Part shown: positions 34,848 to 43,435 of the stretch, in pieces
Position numbering within the stretch: the stretch's first letter is position 1
Layout: every line of letters starts with the position of its first letter
NCBI GenBank assembly: GCA_934728255.1
Contig: CAKVEC010000001.1
Coordinates: 248,001-312,000 of the forward strand
Direction: 5' to 3'
DNA from: an uncultured Bacteroidales bacterium
Lineage (GTDB): Bacteria > Bacteroidota > Bacteroidia > Bacteroidales > Paludibacteraceae
Length of the DNA: 64,000 nucleotides
The notes under the pieces: model-generated
What the model saw: the letters and a program-made list of their open reading frames with translations, nothing else
What the model was told of the DNA's origin: nothing
Databases searched by the model: none
Program-made: the position numbers and the translations under genes

Positions 34848-35807
34848 TCATTTTGAATTAGACATCGGTCGCCAATGCAACCATACGAATATATCCTTAA
34901 TTAATCCTCGTTTGCTATTATATGTGGCTACATATTGATAGTTACATATAATATACCATAAAGCACATATGGAACAACCCCGTTTTTGTAAACTATCGAT
35001 AAAGTCGTAAATGTGAGCAAAATCTTCGCTTTTTGTTCCGAAACGTTTATGTAGAGCCTCTATGTAGCAAAATCGGTCAGTATACAATGTGTTTGTGCCT
35101 TTTAGAACATCTCTTGTTTTGTGTAGATAGTATCCGATAGTTCTCCTTTCTGTTCGATTGGCAGCGGCTGTTACGTTATCTCCGTGTTGCCGGTAACGTG
35201 TTATTGGATCAAATGAATAGACGATCCCATTGTCTAAACAAGCACATGCTGCAAACCATGCATCGTGGTAACAAACATTTTCTGGAATAGGCAAACATCT
35301 ATGTATAAATGTTTTTGACATTAGCATAGAGGCTCCCTGAAACGGATTACCGGAAAGAAGTATTTTGTATATTAATTTATGACTATCTATAGGAAAGGTA
35401 TAGAGTTTCTCGGCATCGCTAAGCAAAATCCCCAACGAACTATTATCTTTATCTACAAGTATAGAATTCGCACAACTAAGAGAATTGTTTTCTATCTGTT
35501 TGTAAAGTTTTTCTAAATGTTCAGGATACCATATGTCATCTTGATCGCATAAGGCAATATACTCCCCCTTACATTTTTGAATAACATTTTCAAAGTTACG
35601 CTTAAATCCTATATTTACAGGATTGACATAGTAACGGATTCGCTTGTCTAGTGTTGCATATTCTGATAGAATATCAATGGTAGAATCAGTACTTTTATCA
35701 TCACAAATCACCAACTCAAAATCGGTTATTGTTTGATTGAGTACAGAATCTAATTGCTCCCTCAGATACTTTCCTCCGTTATATGTCGCCATTGCAACAC
35801 TAATCAT
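34848..35807 (-). CDS. Glycosyltransferase family 2
   Basis: A 319-residue GT-A enzyme: ISVAMATYNGGKYLREQLDS, VICDDKSTDSTIDIL, EYIALCDQDDIWYPEHLEKL (DxD) and NVCYHDAWFAACACLDNG. It closely follows the rhamnosyl- or hexosyl-transferase pattern of O-antigen loci. It is the first gene of a unit read from the promoter at 35998-36029, with an unusually long leader of about 185 nt. Codon use is more AT-rich than in the housekeeping genes, as is common in horizontally exchanged surface-glycan genes. Confidence 0.9.
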   Translation of the reverse strand: MISVAMATYNGGKYLREQLDSVLNQTITDFELVICDDKSTDSTIDILSEYATLDKRIRYYVNPVNIGFKRNFENVIQKCKGEYIALCDQDDIWYPEHLEKLYKQIENNSLSCANSILVDKDNSSLGILLSDAEKLYTFPIDSHKLIYKILLSGNPFQGASMLMSKTFIHRCLPIPENVCYHDAWFAACACLDNGIVYSFDPITRYRQHGDNVTAAANRTERRTIGYYLHKTRDVLKGTNTLYTDRFCYIEALHKRFGTKSEDFAHIYDFIDSLQKRGCSICALWYIICNYQYVATYNSKRGLIKDIFVWLHWRPMSNSK

Positions 35808-35997
35808 ATCTTGTATCTTGCAAAAAATAAAATCTTCTGTTTATATAACCACGGGTTTGAACATAACTATGTTCATAATAACTCCTTGTGTGTTTGAATT
35901 TATTGAGTTTAATTTTTTTTAGTGTATTTGTTTCAAAATTTGTTTAATAATGAGGGCATCCTTGTTTTGAATATTGATTTACTATGAATTTTTGCTG
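35808..35997 (-). other. Leader region of the GT2-IspD-SDR-LicD unit
   Basis: About 185 nt lie between the predicted transcription start and the GT2 start codon. The stretch is very AT-rich with a T8 run near 35923-35930. No open frame, riboswitch or convincing hairpin was recognised. In other Bacteroides capsule loci, leaders of this size carry antitermination control, but no UpxY-type gene is in the window. Confidence 0.4.
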
Positions 35998-36029
35998 CAA
36001 ATTTACAGAATAAATAGTACTATTCCAAA
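35998..36029 (-). promoter_or_regulatory. Bacteroidota-type promoter inside the polysaccharide locus
   Basis: On the minus strand TTTG (36026-36029), exactly 20 bp, TAAATTTG (35998-36005). It lies between the acetyltransferase gene and the GT2 gene and would start a separate transcript for the downstream genes. Confidence 0.78.
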
Positions 36030-36103
36030 TATATTGCCATATTTTGGGATTTGTACAATATCAGTTATGAAGAAAATGGAGGCAATCTTCATAAAATCTA
36101 TAC

Positions 36104-36730
36104 CTATAAATCCATTCTTTTTACCACTTTTGCCGGACAACCGGCGGCAATGGCATAGGCAGGTACATCGTGGGTTACTACACTATTGGCTGCAATAATA
36201 GCCCCATCGCCAATCGTAACTCCTGGCATAACGCTGGCTTTCTCGCCAATCCATACATTATTGCCGATAATTACAGGTCCTTTGGAATATAGAGGACGAT
36301 TGTGAGGACGAATATCCGCCTCCTTGACACTTCCTATGCCATGAGAGTGATCTGTAATGAGTACATACGGTCCGGTGAGCAAATTGTTGCCAATGATAAT
36401 CTTGTTAATGGCACTGACATGTGAACCTCTGCGGATGGTACAACCGTTGCCTATGCGTATTTCCGGTGTGAACGTCTGCCCTTTGTAGGTATCCCATGCG
36501 GTCAGTTCCACATATTCTCCTATGGTGCAATACTCCCCGATGGATATATATTGTCCGCCTTGAAAGTCAGTGAGTGGAGGGTAAATTGTAGAGCGTTTGC
36601 CTATTGTATGCAGAAAACGACTGTAATATCCTGTATAAAGAAAACGATATACATTTCGTATAGCCTGCTTTACTTCTCGTGGACAGATATATGCCCACAA
36701 ACGACCGATATAGATAAGCAATTGTTTCAT
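36104..36730 (-). CDS. Left-handed beta-helix O-acetyltransferase
   Basis: A 208-residue hexapeptide-repeat acyltransferase. Repeats run from about residue 60 (QYISIGEYCTIGEYVELTAW) to 195 (VIIGNNVWIGEKASVMPGVT then IGDGAIIAANSVV). LITDHSHG near 130 supplies the catalytic histidine loop typical of maltose/galactoside-type O-acetyltransferases (WcaF/Maa-like). It probably acetylates a sugar of the surface polysaccharide. Its start overlaps the GT4 stop by 4 bp. Confidence 0.9.
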   Translation of the reverse strand: MKQLLIYIGRLWAYICPREVKQAIRNVYRFLYTGYYSRFLHTIGKRSTIYPPLTDFQGGQYISIGEYCTIGEYVELTAWDTYKGQTFTPEIRIGNGCTIRRGSHVSAINKIIIGNNLLTGPYVLITDHSHGIGSVKEADIRPHNRPLYSKGPVIIGNNVWIGEKASVMPGVTIGDGAIIAANSVVTHDVPAYAIAAGCPAKVVKRMDL

Positions 36731-37896
36731 TTTTGTAAAATATATTTATAAAACTGCATTATGTGCTGTGCATTTTGCTCTGTGGTGTAGAGATGAGAGA
36801 CTGTAGTGTAGGCACGTTCTATCATAGGCATGTATTCTTCTACCGGTGAATCCGATACGCAGACCAGATGTCGTACCAATTCTCCTTCTGTATTGTAGCG
36901 TAGGGCAATCTCGCTTCCTGTCAATTGTACACCATTGTCCAATTGCTCTTTGGTGCCTGCTGTATTATTCGCTATCACAAGTGTTTTTGCCCACATACTT
37001 TCAGGCATAACGCGCCCGAATCCTTCATTGAGCGACGGAATAATCACGGCTGTAGCACGCTGCTCCCAAGTGAGAATATCTTTTATTTCTCCTAAGAAAT
37101 GTACATATTTTTCCAGATGATGTGTGCGAACAAGGTTTTGTAGGCGAGTCTTGTAGTTTTTGTTACATACTGCACCGGCAATGTATAGAGGATATATTTT
37201 GGGTGCTATCTGTGTATACTGTGTGTATGCTTGTAGCATCTCATACACTCCTTTTGCCGGTTCTATATGACCTGCAAATAAAAAGAAAGGTTTTTTGGGC
37301 TTTGAATATGCGGTTATGTGGGTAGAGAGTATTCCATTGTATATCACTCGTGAACATGAGTTGTTTGTCAGCATATTATGCTTCTGTATATCACGTGTGA
37401 TGCAGATTGTATAAGATAGGTCTTTCTGATAACACCGCAATTGGTAGGAACGGGTAGGATAGTGGTAAAGATGAAAATCAAGATCTCCGTATTCACGAAT
37501 ATGCCATATGTGAGGTATGTGTAGGTGCTGGGCGGCACGGAATCCTATATCTATTACGCTGACATTTGTGTGAATGATGTCGGGGTGTATTTGCTGGCAA
37601 AGTTGCTCCACTTGGAGGGTGGCTTTATGGTTTACAATAAGACGCCCGCATAGGCGCGGAAACCACAAAAGACAATCTTTGATGCTATTGCAGGGCGGAT
37701 ATACCGCCATACGATAAGTATAGGCTCTTACGGCTACACCTTGTGCTTGTAATTCTTTATACAAACCTTGCGTACTGGGTAATACAATAGTACCCTCTAC
37801 TCCCATAGTGCGCAGCCTGTTGAGCATAACCATAAAGGATTTGCTCGCTCCGCCCTGTGTAGATGTTGAGGAAAGTATGTAGAGTACTTTCAGCAT
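36727..37896 (-). CDS. Glycosyltransferase family 4
   Basis: A 389-residue GT-B enzyme. The N-terminal acceptor domain has LYILSSTSTQGGASKSFMVM; the C-terminal donor domain has KPFFLFAGHIEPAKGVYEML and AVIIPSLNEGFGRVMPESMW, the EX7E-type signature region. It adds a sugar from a nucleotide donor to the lipid-linked repeat unit. It overlaps the polymerase-like gene by 7 bp and the acetyltransferase by 4 bp. Confidence 0.9.
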   Translation of the reverse strand: MLKVLYILSSTSTQGGASKSFMVMLNRLRTMGVEGTIVLPSTQGLYKELQAQGVAVRAYTYRMAVYPPCNSIKDCLLWFPRLCGRLIVNHKATLQVEQLCQQIHPDIIHTNVSVIDIGFRAAQHLHIPHIWHIREYGDLDFHLYHYPTRSYQLRCYQKDLSYTICITRDIQKHNMLTNNSCSRVIYNGILSTHITAYSKPKKPFFLFAGHIEPAKGVYEMLQAYTQYTQIAPKIYPLYIAGAVCNKNYKTRLQNLVRTHHLEKYVHFLGEIKDILTWEQRATAVIIPSLNEGFGRVMPESMWAKTLVIANNTAGTKEQLDNGVQLTGSEIALRYNTEGELVRHLVCVSDSPVEEYMPMIERAYTTVSHLYTTEQNAQHIMQFYKYILQK

Positions 37897-39095
37897 AATT
37901 CGTCTGTAACTGGTTTTGAAAAATAAATAGTGTAATATGCTATCTGCAAAACCAAGAATATCAAAATTATAGAGTATGTCTCAAATAAAGACATTAGCAG
38001 CAGAATACATAGACCTACACCCACTGTTGTTGCTGCAGTTGAATGACTGCGGTAAACAGAGAGCATACTTCGTAAAATAATGGCTAAAAATCCACCAACA
38101 GCCACTATGCCACCATATAACATAATTTCCAGCCATAAATTATGAGCCCCACTTGCTCCCAATTGTTGAGCATTCCATTCCACTGATTGGCAACCATATC
38201 CTACCCATGGACGCTGAACAATCAATTCAATGGCTTCTATCCAAATGTCGGTTCGGGTAGAAAATGTGGCATTTTTACCTAAAACATCTTCGACAAACTG
38301 AAATAGGATAGGATAATTCTCAATGGAATTTCCCATAAAAACGATTAGTACGACAAACGCAATATAGATGCCCCAAAATGCAATTATAAAAACAAAAGGG
38401 TGTTTAATTCGCTTATGAAATATAAGATACAATGTGATGATGCTTATTCCGACAATGGAAGTGGCAGACCCTACAGATATCACGGTGTAGAGCGACACTA
38501 TAGTAAGTCCCAATAAGTTGCCGTATCCCTTATTAGAAAGGAATGTATAAGCACCTTGTATCATAATGGCACATAAGCACACAACGCCCATCGCGTTATA
38601 ATTACCGAATAGGTAGCGAGTGTTATCGCCGGTTCCCACCCATGTCGTATCTATCCACAACCCATTGGGATACAAAAGAAGTAAGATTACATTGAGATAC
38701 ACCAAACAAGAGAATACTGAAGCGAGACTTTTAAGTGACTGTTGTGCATCTTCACGCCAGTATTTCTGTCCTACAAGAAGAAATATGGCAACATTCATCC
38801 AGTTAAAGATGGTTGTTAGCCATATTTCTGACTGGTTGTATATGGTAATAACCAACAAAATAATCCACCATAGGTGTACTATCCTGTCATATCTCGAAAC
38901 CCTTAATTTGCCTTGTCGGACGGCGGACAATAATAGATAACCCAATAATAAAACCTGTATTGCTTGAATTGCACGTGCCAACAGATATGTTGACTCCGTT
39001 TTAGGATAGACGATAACCATAAAACTGATCATTATGGCATATATTATGAATTGCCAAAATGATATGCTTGATATGGTGAAATTCTTTTGGAACAT
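37890..39095 (-). CDS. O-antigen/polysaccharide polymerase or ligase (Wzy/WaaL-like)
   Basis: A 401-residue protein with ten to twelve membrane segments and one long loop (about 250-300) containing RTDIWIEAIELIVQRPWVGY, then the short H-x-x-x-L element GAHNLWLEIMLYGG typical of the Wzy_C/O-antigen-ligase family. It would polymerise repeat units or ligate glycan to a lipid in the periplasmic leaflet. Position between a flippase and a GT4 favours a Wzy-type polymerase. The stop and start overlap with the GT4 gene supports one transcript. Confidence 0.83.
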   Translation of the reverse strand: MFQKNFTISSISFWQFIIYAIMISFMVIVYPKTESTYLLARAIQAIQVLLLGYLLLSAVRQGKLRVSRYDRIVHLWWIILLVITIYNQSEIWLTTIFNWMNVAIFLLVGQKYWREDAQQSLKSLASVFSCLVYLNVILLLLYPNGLWIDTTWVGTGDNTRYLFGNYNAMGVVCLCAIMIQGAYTFLSNKGYGNLLGLTIVSLYTVISVGSATSIVGISIITLYLIFHKRIKHPFVFIIAFWGIYIAFVVLIVFMGNSIENYPILFQFVEDVLGKNATFSTRTDIWIEAIELIVQRPWVGYGCQSVEWNAQQLGASGAHNLWLEIMLYGGIVAVGGFLAIILRSMLSVYRSHSTAATTVGVGLCILLLMSLFETYSIILIFLVLQIAYYTIYFSKPVTDELC

Positions 39096-39096
39096 A

Positions 39097-40614
39097 CTAT
39101 TTGTGAAGAATGTTGTGTATATGATTCAAAATAAGTTGTTTTTCTGCTTCCTCCAAGGCTGTGAACCATATGGTAATCATGCCAATTGATAGCGTTATGA
39201 TAACAACAAAGAAAAATCGATAGGTACTCGTTATACAAGTGGTGGCGGCGAAAGCTGCCAGTATCATGGATACCAACGGTATGATAGTGCGTCCGAAAAC
39301 GTGTTTGCAGAAATGCAGGATGTCTATGCCCGCCATTTTGTATAATAAGGGTAACCGTATCAATGACGACACAAACTCAATGATGACATAGCACCACATA
39401 ACGCTTGCTATAGGTAGTTGATTCTTTAGGCATATCCACGCACCAAGCAATGTGAGTAATTTAATGGAATAAAAAATCAAAGAATAGTTCCTGATTTGTC
39501 CAATGGCTTGATTGGCTGAGGTAAGCCCTACCGTGAGTTGGTCGCATAGGGCGGCCACCAAAATCAACCGGCAGAACATCACGGAGTGCTCCGGTATATC
39601 CCCTAACCAGATATGCAGTACGGTGTCCATTTCGGCAATAAGCGGAATGGATACCAATGCCAACAATAGAAAGGCATATTTGCTGGCATATTCGGCAAGC
39701 ATAATCATACGCTTGCGATCACCGTTTCCTTCGGCTTTCATAATTTGCGGATTGATTGCATTTAGAATTGATGCAGAAATAAATTGCACAGCACCGGTTA
39801 CTTGCAGAGCGATGCCGTAGGCAGCATTGATGGCAGAACCCAGAAAGCGGTTGAGCAAGATTGCAATACCCTGTGTGCGGGCTATAATACAACCGGTAGA
39901 GTATATCGTCCAACCGGCGAAACAACTAAGGCTGCGGATATATTGCTTGTTCCATTCACGCAGACGCGGCCAATGGCATTCTTCAAATTTCCAGGCAGCA
40001 TAAAGAGAAAAAGCCAATAGGTTGAATAGTTGTATGCTTGTCATGAAACCGGCGTAAGTAATTAGACGGTCGTAAGCAATATGACTGAGCCATATTGCTA
40101 GAACCAATTTAAGAACACCATCTAACACATCAACAATAGATATATAGACAATGTTTTCCCTTGCAATAAAGAGCGCACGTACGGGAGCCGTCAAAAAAGT
40201 AAATAACAGCATAATAACTGCAGCAAAATACACGATTAGTGCGGCTTCCAAACGTTCAGGTTCGATATTAAGCAGGTGATTCACCACCCACGGACCGATG
40301 GCACTTAATACAATTGTAAGCAGAAAACCGATAAGGATATGTAGCAGCACACTATTCCCAAATATCAAACGTATTTTGTCTTTATCTCCAGCACCATGAT
40401 GAAATGATAGATACCGCTGGGTAGTTATTACAAGAGCATTGGTAATAAAAGACAACATTGTAACTACTCCTGCTACGACAGAATAAATACCATAATCGCT
40501 CTGCCCGAGTGAAGACAATATCAAACGGGTGGAGTACAACGACATGCACACATTCAAAATGGTGCGTATATATTGTGCTGCAGTATTTACTATAATGCGT
40601 TGAGAACTGGTCAT
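39097..40614 (-). CDS. Polysaccharide flippase (Wzx-like, MOP superfamily)
   Basis: A protein of about 505 residues with twelve to fourteen membrane segments. ATG at 40614 is chosen (MTSSQRIIVNTAAQYIRTIL), because the longer open frame up to 40740 runs across a promoter at 40672-40703 and its extra residues are not hydrophobic. The N-terminus then has SLYSTRLILSSLGQSDYGIY, characteristic of Wzx-type lipid-linked oligosaccharide flippases. It moves the undecaprenyl-linked repeat unit across the inner membrane. It is the first gene of the surface-polysaccharide operon and lies 1 bp from the polymerase gene. Confidence 0.9.
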   Translation of the reverse strand: MTSSQRIIVNTAAQYIRTILNVCMSLYSTRLILSSLGQSDYGIYSVVAGVVTMLSFITNALVITTQRYLSFHHGAGDKDKIRLIFGNSVLLHILIGFLLTIVLSAIGPWVVNHLLNIEPERLEAALIVYFAAVIMLLFTFLTAPVRALFIARENIVYISIVDVLDGVLKLVLAIWLSHIAYDRLITYAGFMTSIQLFNLLAFSLYAAWKFEECHWPRLREWNKQYIRSLSCFAGWTIYSTGCIIARTQGIAILLNRFLGSAINAAYGIALQVTGAVQFISASILNAINPQIMKAEGNGDRKRMIMLAEYASKYAFLLLALVSIPLIAEMDTVLHIWLGDIPEHSVMFCRLILVAALCDQLTVGLTSANQAIGQIRNYSLIFYSIKLLTLLGAWICLKNQLPIASVMWCYVIIEFVSSLIRLPLLYKMAGIDILHFCKHVFGRTIIPLVSMILAAFAATTCITSTYRFFFVVIITLSIGMITIWFTALEEAEKQLILNHIHNILHK

Positions 40615-40671
40615 TATTCGATTTTTCTCAAATATGGACAAATGCTGTGTACCATATTTTTCAAAACGCTG

Positions 40672-40703
40672 CAAAGGTACTGCTTTTTGTTGATATTTGC
40701 AAA
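40672..40703 (-). promoter_or_regulatory. Bacteroidota-type promoter of the surface-polysaccharide operon
   Basis: On the minus strand TTTG (40700-40703), exactly 20 bp, TACCTTTG (40672-40679), an optimal match. The transcript would start near 40665, about 50 nt before the flippase ATG at 40614, and this decides the start of that gene. Confidence 0.82.
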
Positions 40704-41260
40704 TTATACTATTTGTGGAGTTGCTCATCGGCAACAGCATTAAAAGTTAGTATTATTTTGCTGTTTTCCTGTATGCGAAATGCATAATGCATAATGTGCA
40801 ATGCCGCTCTGCCCAAGAAGTCCTTTAAGACCCCTTTATAGTACTCGCATCGGTGATTGTTTTGTGATTATTTTGTGATTATCGGGTTGTTTTGCTATCT
40901 ATGTCTGGCGTTTATTCTGCAGTTGGCACCGATGTGCCGCAAGATAGTGTCTTGAATGTCTTGTTTTTATTTTCTTCATTTCTCTCTCACCACACAATAG
41001 ATGAGTGGGTATCTGTTACTTAATTTGTTCAATTCTAAATAGATATTATTTTTATTTTTCTCTAAAACGTACATATATAGCGAATTATGAAAAATGTTCG
41101 TGAAAAATGGTGTATGGTTCTTGCAAATATCAAACTATCTGTAAATCAGTGTGCTTGATGTTGAAAACTTTTGTAATTTGTTGATTTTCAGTTTGCAACG
41201 TGTAAGTTGCTGAAATAGGCGCAAATAGAGCGTTTCTGTAAAAACAGCGTTTGGCAAAAA
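40704..41260. other. Long intergenic region between flippase and dnaA (candidate origin or control region)
   Basis: This 557-bp stretch holds a heptamer array (AATGCAT units, 40779-40803), two exact 11-bp units TTTTGTGATTA (40860-40881), a T-rich centre (40960-41080), and a bulged hairpin near 41186-41215 (TTTCA..GCAAC / GTTGC.TGAAA). It is AT-rich and next to dnaA, as some origins are, but no consensus DnaA box (TTATCCACA or a one-mismatch cluster) was found by eye. No gene or tRNA was recognised. Confidence 0.5.
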
Positions 41261-41292
41261 TTTGCCCGCTTGGGGAAAAAGCAGTACCTTTG
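41261..41292 (+). promoter_or_regulatory. Bacteroidota-type promoter of dnaA
   Basis: TTTG (41261-41264), exactly 20 bp, TACCTTTG (41285-41292). The transcript would begin near 41299 and carry a leader of about 125 nt before the dnaA start. Confidence 0.82.
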
Positions 41293-41423
41293 CACTCGGA
41301 TTCGGAGGTACATCCTTCGTCTTTTTTTCGCGCTTTTTTTGAAATAAATGTATTGTCAGACCTGCTGGACTAAATTAGTCTTATTAGGCAAACTACTTGC
41401 AAAAAAGCGATCAATTACAGACA

Positions 41424-42806
41424 ATGAACGAGCAACTGAACATATTGTGGACACAGTGTCAGCAGATTTTGGCTGACAACCTAACGCCGAGTGCCTACCA
41501 AACATGGTTCGCACCGATAGTGCCGTTGCAATACGACAATCATGTGCTGATTTTGCAGGTGAAGTCGCAGTTCATTGCTGAATATATAGAGGAGAATTAT
41601 ATCAACTTGCTGTCGGCTACGCTGTTCCGTGTATTCGGACAAGGAACGCAGTTGGAATATCGTGTGTTGATTGACTCTACGTCCGGTGCGGGTAGTACGA
41701 TTCCTTCAACGGGTACCTCGCAGGAAAATATCCGCAAAGAGAATGGTGGGGCATACACTCCGGCGGCACCTGCGATGGATTTTGATACGCAACTCAACAC
41801 TATTTATACGTTTGATTCGTATGTGGCGGGCGAGCCAAACAAATTGGCGCGTACTGCCGGTGTGGCGGTTGCAAAACAGCCCGGTTATACGGCATTCAAT
41901 CCGCTGTTTATCTACGGCGGCAGCGGAGTGGGAAAGACACACTTGGCAAATGCCATAGGCAATCAAGCCCGTTTGCTCAATCCGCAGGCACGTGTGCTAT
42001 ATGTGTCCGCCAATACATTCAAACTGCAATTCCAGGATGCACGCAATACCAACCGTATTCCCGATTTCTTGAATTTCTATCAGAGTGTGGATGTGCTGAT
42101 TGTGGATGATATCCAGTACTTTGCCGGTTTGAAAGGTACACAGGATACGTTCTTCCATATTTTCAATTATCTGCAACAGTCGCACAAGCAGTTGATTCTT
42201 ACTTCCGACCGCTCACCGGTGCAACTGAAAGATATTGAGGACCGTTTGCTCACCCGTTTCAAGTGGGGGCTGTCGGCGGAGATTACCCGTCCGGACTATG
42301 CGCTGCGCCGCAATATCCTGCTCAACAAGATGCACCGCGACGGCATACAGTTGTCGGACGATGTGATCGATTTTATTGCCAACAATGTGCGCGACTCCGT
42401 GCGCGACTTGGAAGGTATCTTGGCAAGTCTCTTGGCACACTCAACCCTGACCGATCGTGAGATAGACCTCCAACTGACCGAACAGGTGGTGTCGCATATC
42501 GTGGAAATACAGCCGAGTACAGTGGAGTTGAGTGATGTAGTCGGGGCGGTGGCGGAGCATTTTAATATCCCCGAGAAGTCCATTCTTTCCCAGAACCGTT
42601 CCAAAGAGATTATGCAGGCACGCCATGTGGCAATCTATCTGAGCAAAGAACTGACCGGTCATTCGCTCAATGAGATAGGGTTGTATATGGGGCGTCGCAC
42701 CCATGCCACAGTGCTTCATTCGCTGACTTTGATGCGCGAGCAGTTGGAGATAGACCCTGTTCTTCGACAGCAGGTACACCAGATAGAATCGGTGTTGCAA
42801 CATTAA
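41424..42806 (+). CDS. dnaA: Chromosomal replication initiator DnaA
   Basis: A 460-residue DnaA starting at ATG 41424 (MNEQLNILWTQCQQILADNL); a TTG nine codons upstream would add residues not typical of the family. Domain I covers about 1-85, a short linker follows, and the AAA+ domain III has FIYGGSGVGKTHLANAIGNQ (Walker A), VLIVDDIQYFAG (Walker B) and the sensor regions. Domain IV ends with SLNEIGLYMGRRTHATVLHS, the DNA-binding signature. It opens the origin and starts replication. An intrinsic terminator follows directly. Confidence 0.98.
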   Translation: MNEQLNILWTQCQQILADNLTPSAYQTWFAPIVPLQYDNHVLILQVKSQFIAEYIEENYINLLSATLFRVFGQGTQLEYRVLIDSTSGAGSTIPSTGTSQENIRKENGGAYTPAAPAMDFDTQLNTIYTFDSYVAGEPNKLARTAGVAVAKQPGYTAFNPLFIYGGSGVGKTHLANAIGNQARLLNPQARVLYVSANTFKLQFQDARNTNRIPDFLNFYQSVDVLIVDDIQYFAGLKGTQDTFFHIFNYLQQSHKQLILTSDRSPVQLKDIEDRLLTRFKWGLSAEITRPDYALRRNILLNKMHRDGIQLSDDVIDFIANNVRDSVRDLEGILASLLAHSTLTDREIDLQLTEQVVSHIVEIQPSTVELSDVVGAVAEHFNIPEKSILSQNRSKEIMQARHVAIYLSKELTGHSLNEIGLYMGRRTHATVLHSLTLMREQLEIDPVLRQQVHQIESVLQH

Positions 42807-42827
42807 GCATATATTTCGCAAAATTAT

Positions 42828-42856
42828 AAAAAGCCTCATTTTGTGAGGCTTTTTTG
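42828..42856 (+). terminator. Intrinsic terminator of dnaA
   Basis: AAAAAGCCTCA (42828-42838) pairs with TGAGGCTTTTTT (42844-42855) around TTTTG and ends in a T-run. Confidence 0.88.
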
Positions 42857-42879
42857 TTGCATATAAATTGCGTCTACGG

Positions 42880-42910
42880 TTGTGTATCCGAGAAAAATGT
42901 TGTATCTTTG
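42880..42910 (+). promoter_or_regulatory. Bacteroidota-type promoter of the yigZ-like gene
   Basis: TTG (42880-42882), 20 bp, TATCTTTG (42903-42910). The start codon follows 17 bp later, so the leader is very short. Confidence 0.75.
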
Positions 42911-42927
42911 CGAAAAATTAGGCAACT

Positions 42928-43347
42928 ATGGGGAAAGCGCAAGCGGCAGACAAGGCAAAAAAGAAAGAGGTGGCACAAGCACCGCAAGTGGTGTTTGAGG
43001 GGATTTACAAAGACCGCGGCAGCCGTTTTCTTGCTTTTGCAGAACCGATTGCAGACGAAGACCAAGCCAAGGCACGTGTGGCGTGGTACAAGAATAAATA
43101 CCACGACGCACGGCATGTGTGTTATGCTTACCGTTTGGGCGAGAACCTGTGGAGAACTAAAGATGACGGTGAACCGCACGGCACTGCAGGGGTGCCTATC
43201 TTGCGGTCGATAGACGCACGCGGGTTGGATAATATCTTGGTGGTGGTGGTGCGTTATTTTGGCGGCACGTTGCTCGGTACGGGGGGGCTGATGGTTGCTT
43301 ATCGCGAAGCAAGCAAAGATGCTCTGGAAAAATACTTATCCACCTGA
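42928..43347 (+). CDS. YigZ/IMPACT family protein, C-terminally shortened
   Basis: A 139-residue protein with a short charged N-terminus and the IMPACT/UPF0029 N-terminal domain: YKDRGSRFLAFAEPI, DARHVCYAYRLGE, KDDGEPHGTAGVPILRSIDA and VVVVRYFGGTLLGTGGLMVA. Most bacterial YigZ proteins are about 200 residues with a second ferredoxin-like domain, which is missing here. The frame ends in TGA at 43345-43347, inside the first unit of an 11-bp repeat array (ATCCACCTGAC), and the remaining 90 bp before the next gene do not contain the lost domain. Related proteins regulate translation; function of the shortened form is unknown. Confidence 0.85.
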   Translation: MGKAQAADKAKKKEVAQAPQVVFEGIYKDRGSRFLAFAEPIADEDQAKARVAWYKNKYHDARHVCYAYRLGENLWRTKDDGEPHGTAGVPILRSIDARGLDNILVVVVRYFGGTLLGTGGLMVAYREASKDALEKYLST

Positions 43348-43370
43348 CATCCACCCGTCATCCACCTGAC
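43338..43370. repeat. 11-bp repeat array (ATCCACC type, 3 units) ending the yigZ frame
   Basis: ATCCACCTGAC, ATCCACCCGTC, ATCCACCTGAC. The yigZ stop codon TGA is bases 8-10 of the first unit. Confidence 0.88.
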
Positions 43371-43435
43371 TGAAACAACAAAAGATATTATAATAGTAGA
43401 GGTATTAATAAAATTCTTAATTCATTATTAGCATA

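Noticed and set aside
40614..40740. The longer flippase start at 40740
   Set aside because: The extra 42 residues are encoded by DNA containing a perfect promoter (40672-40703) and heptamer-like sequence, and they do not resemble flippase N-termini.
40704..41260. A tRNA or other stable RNA gene upstream of dnaA
   Set aside because: No T-arm (GGTTCGAATCC-like) or cloverleaf was found, nor CCA end. The visible hairpin is too small and bulged.
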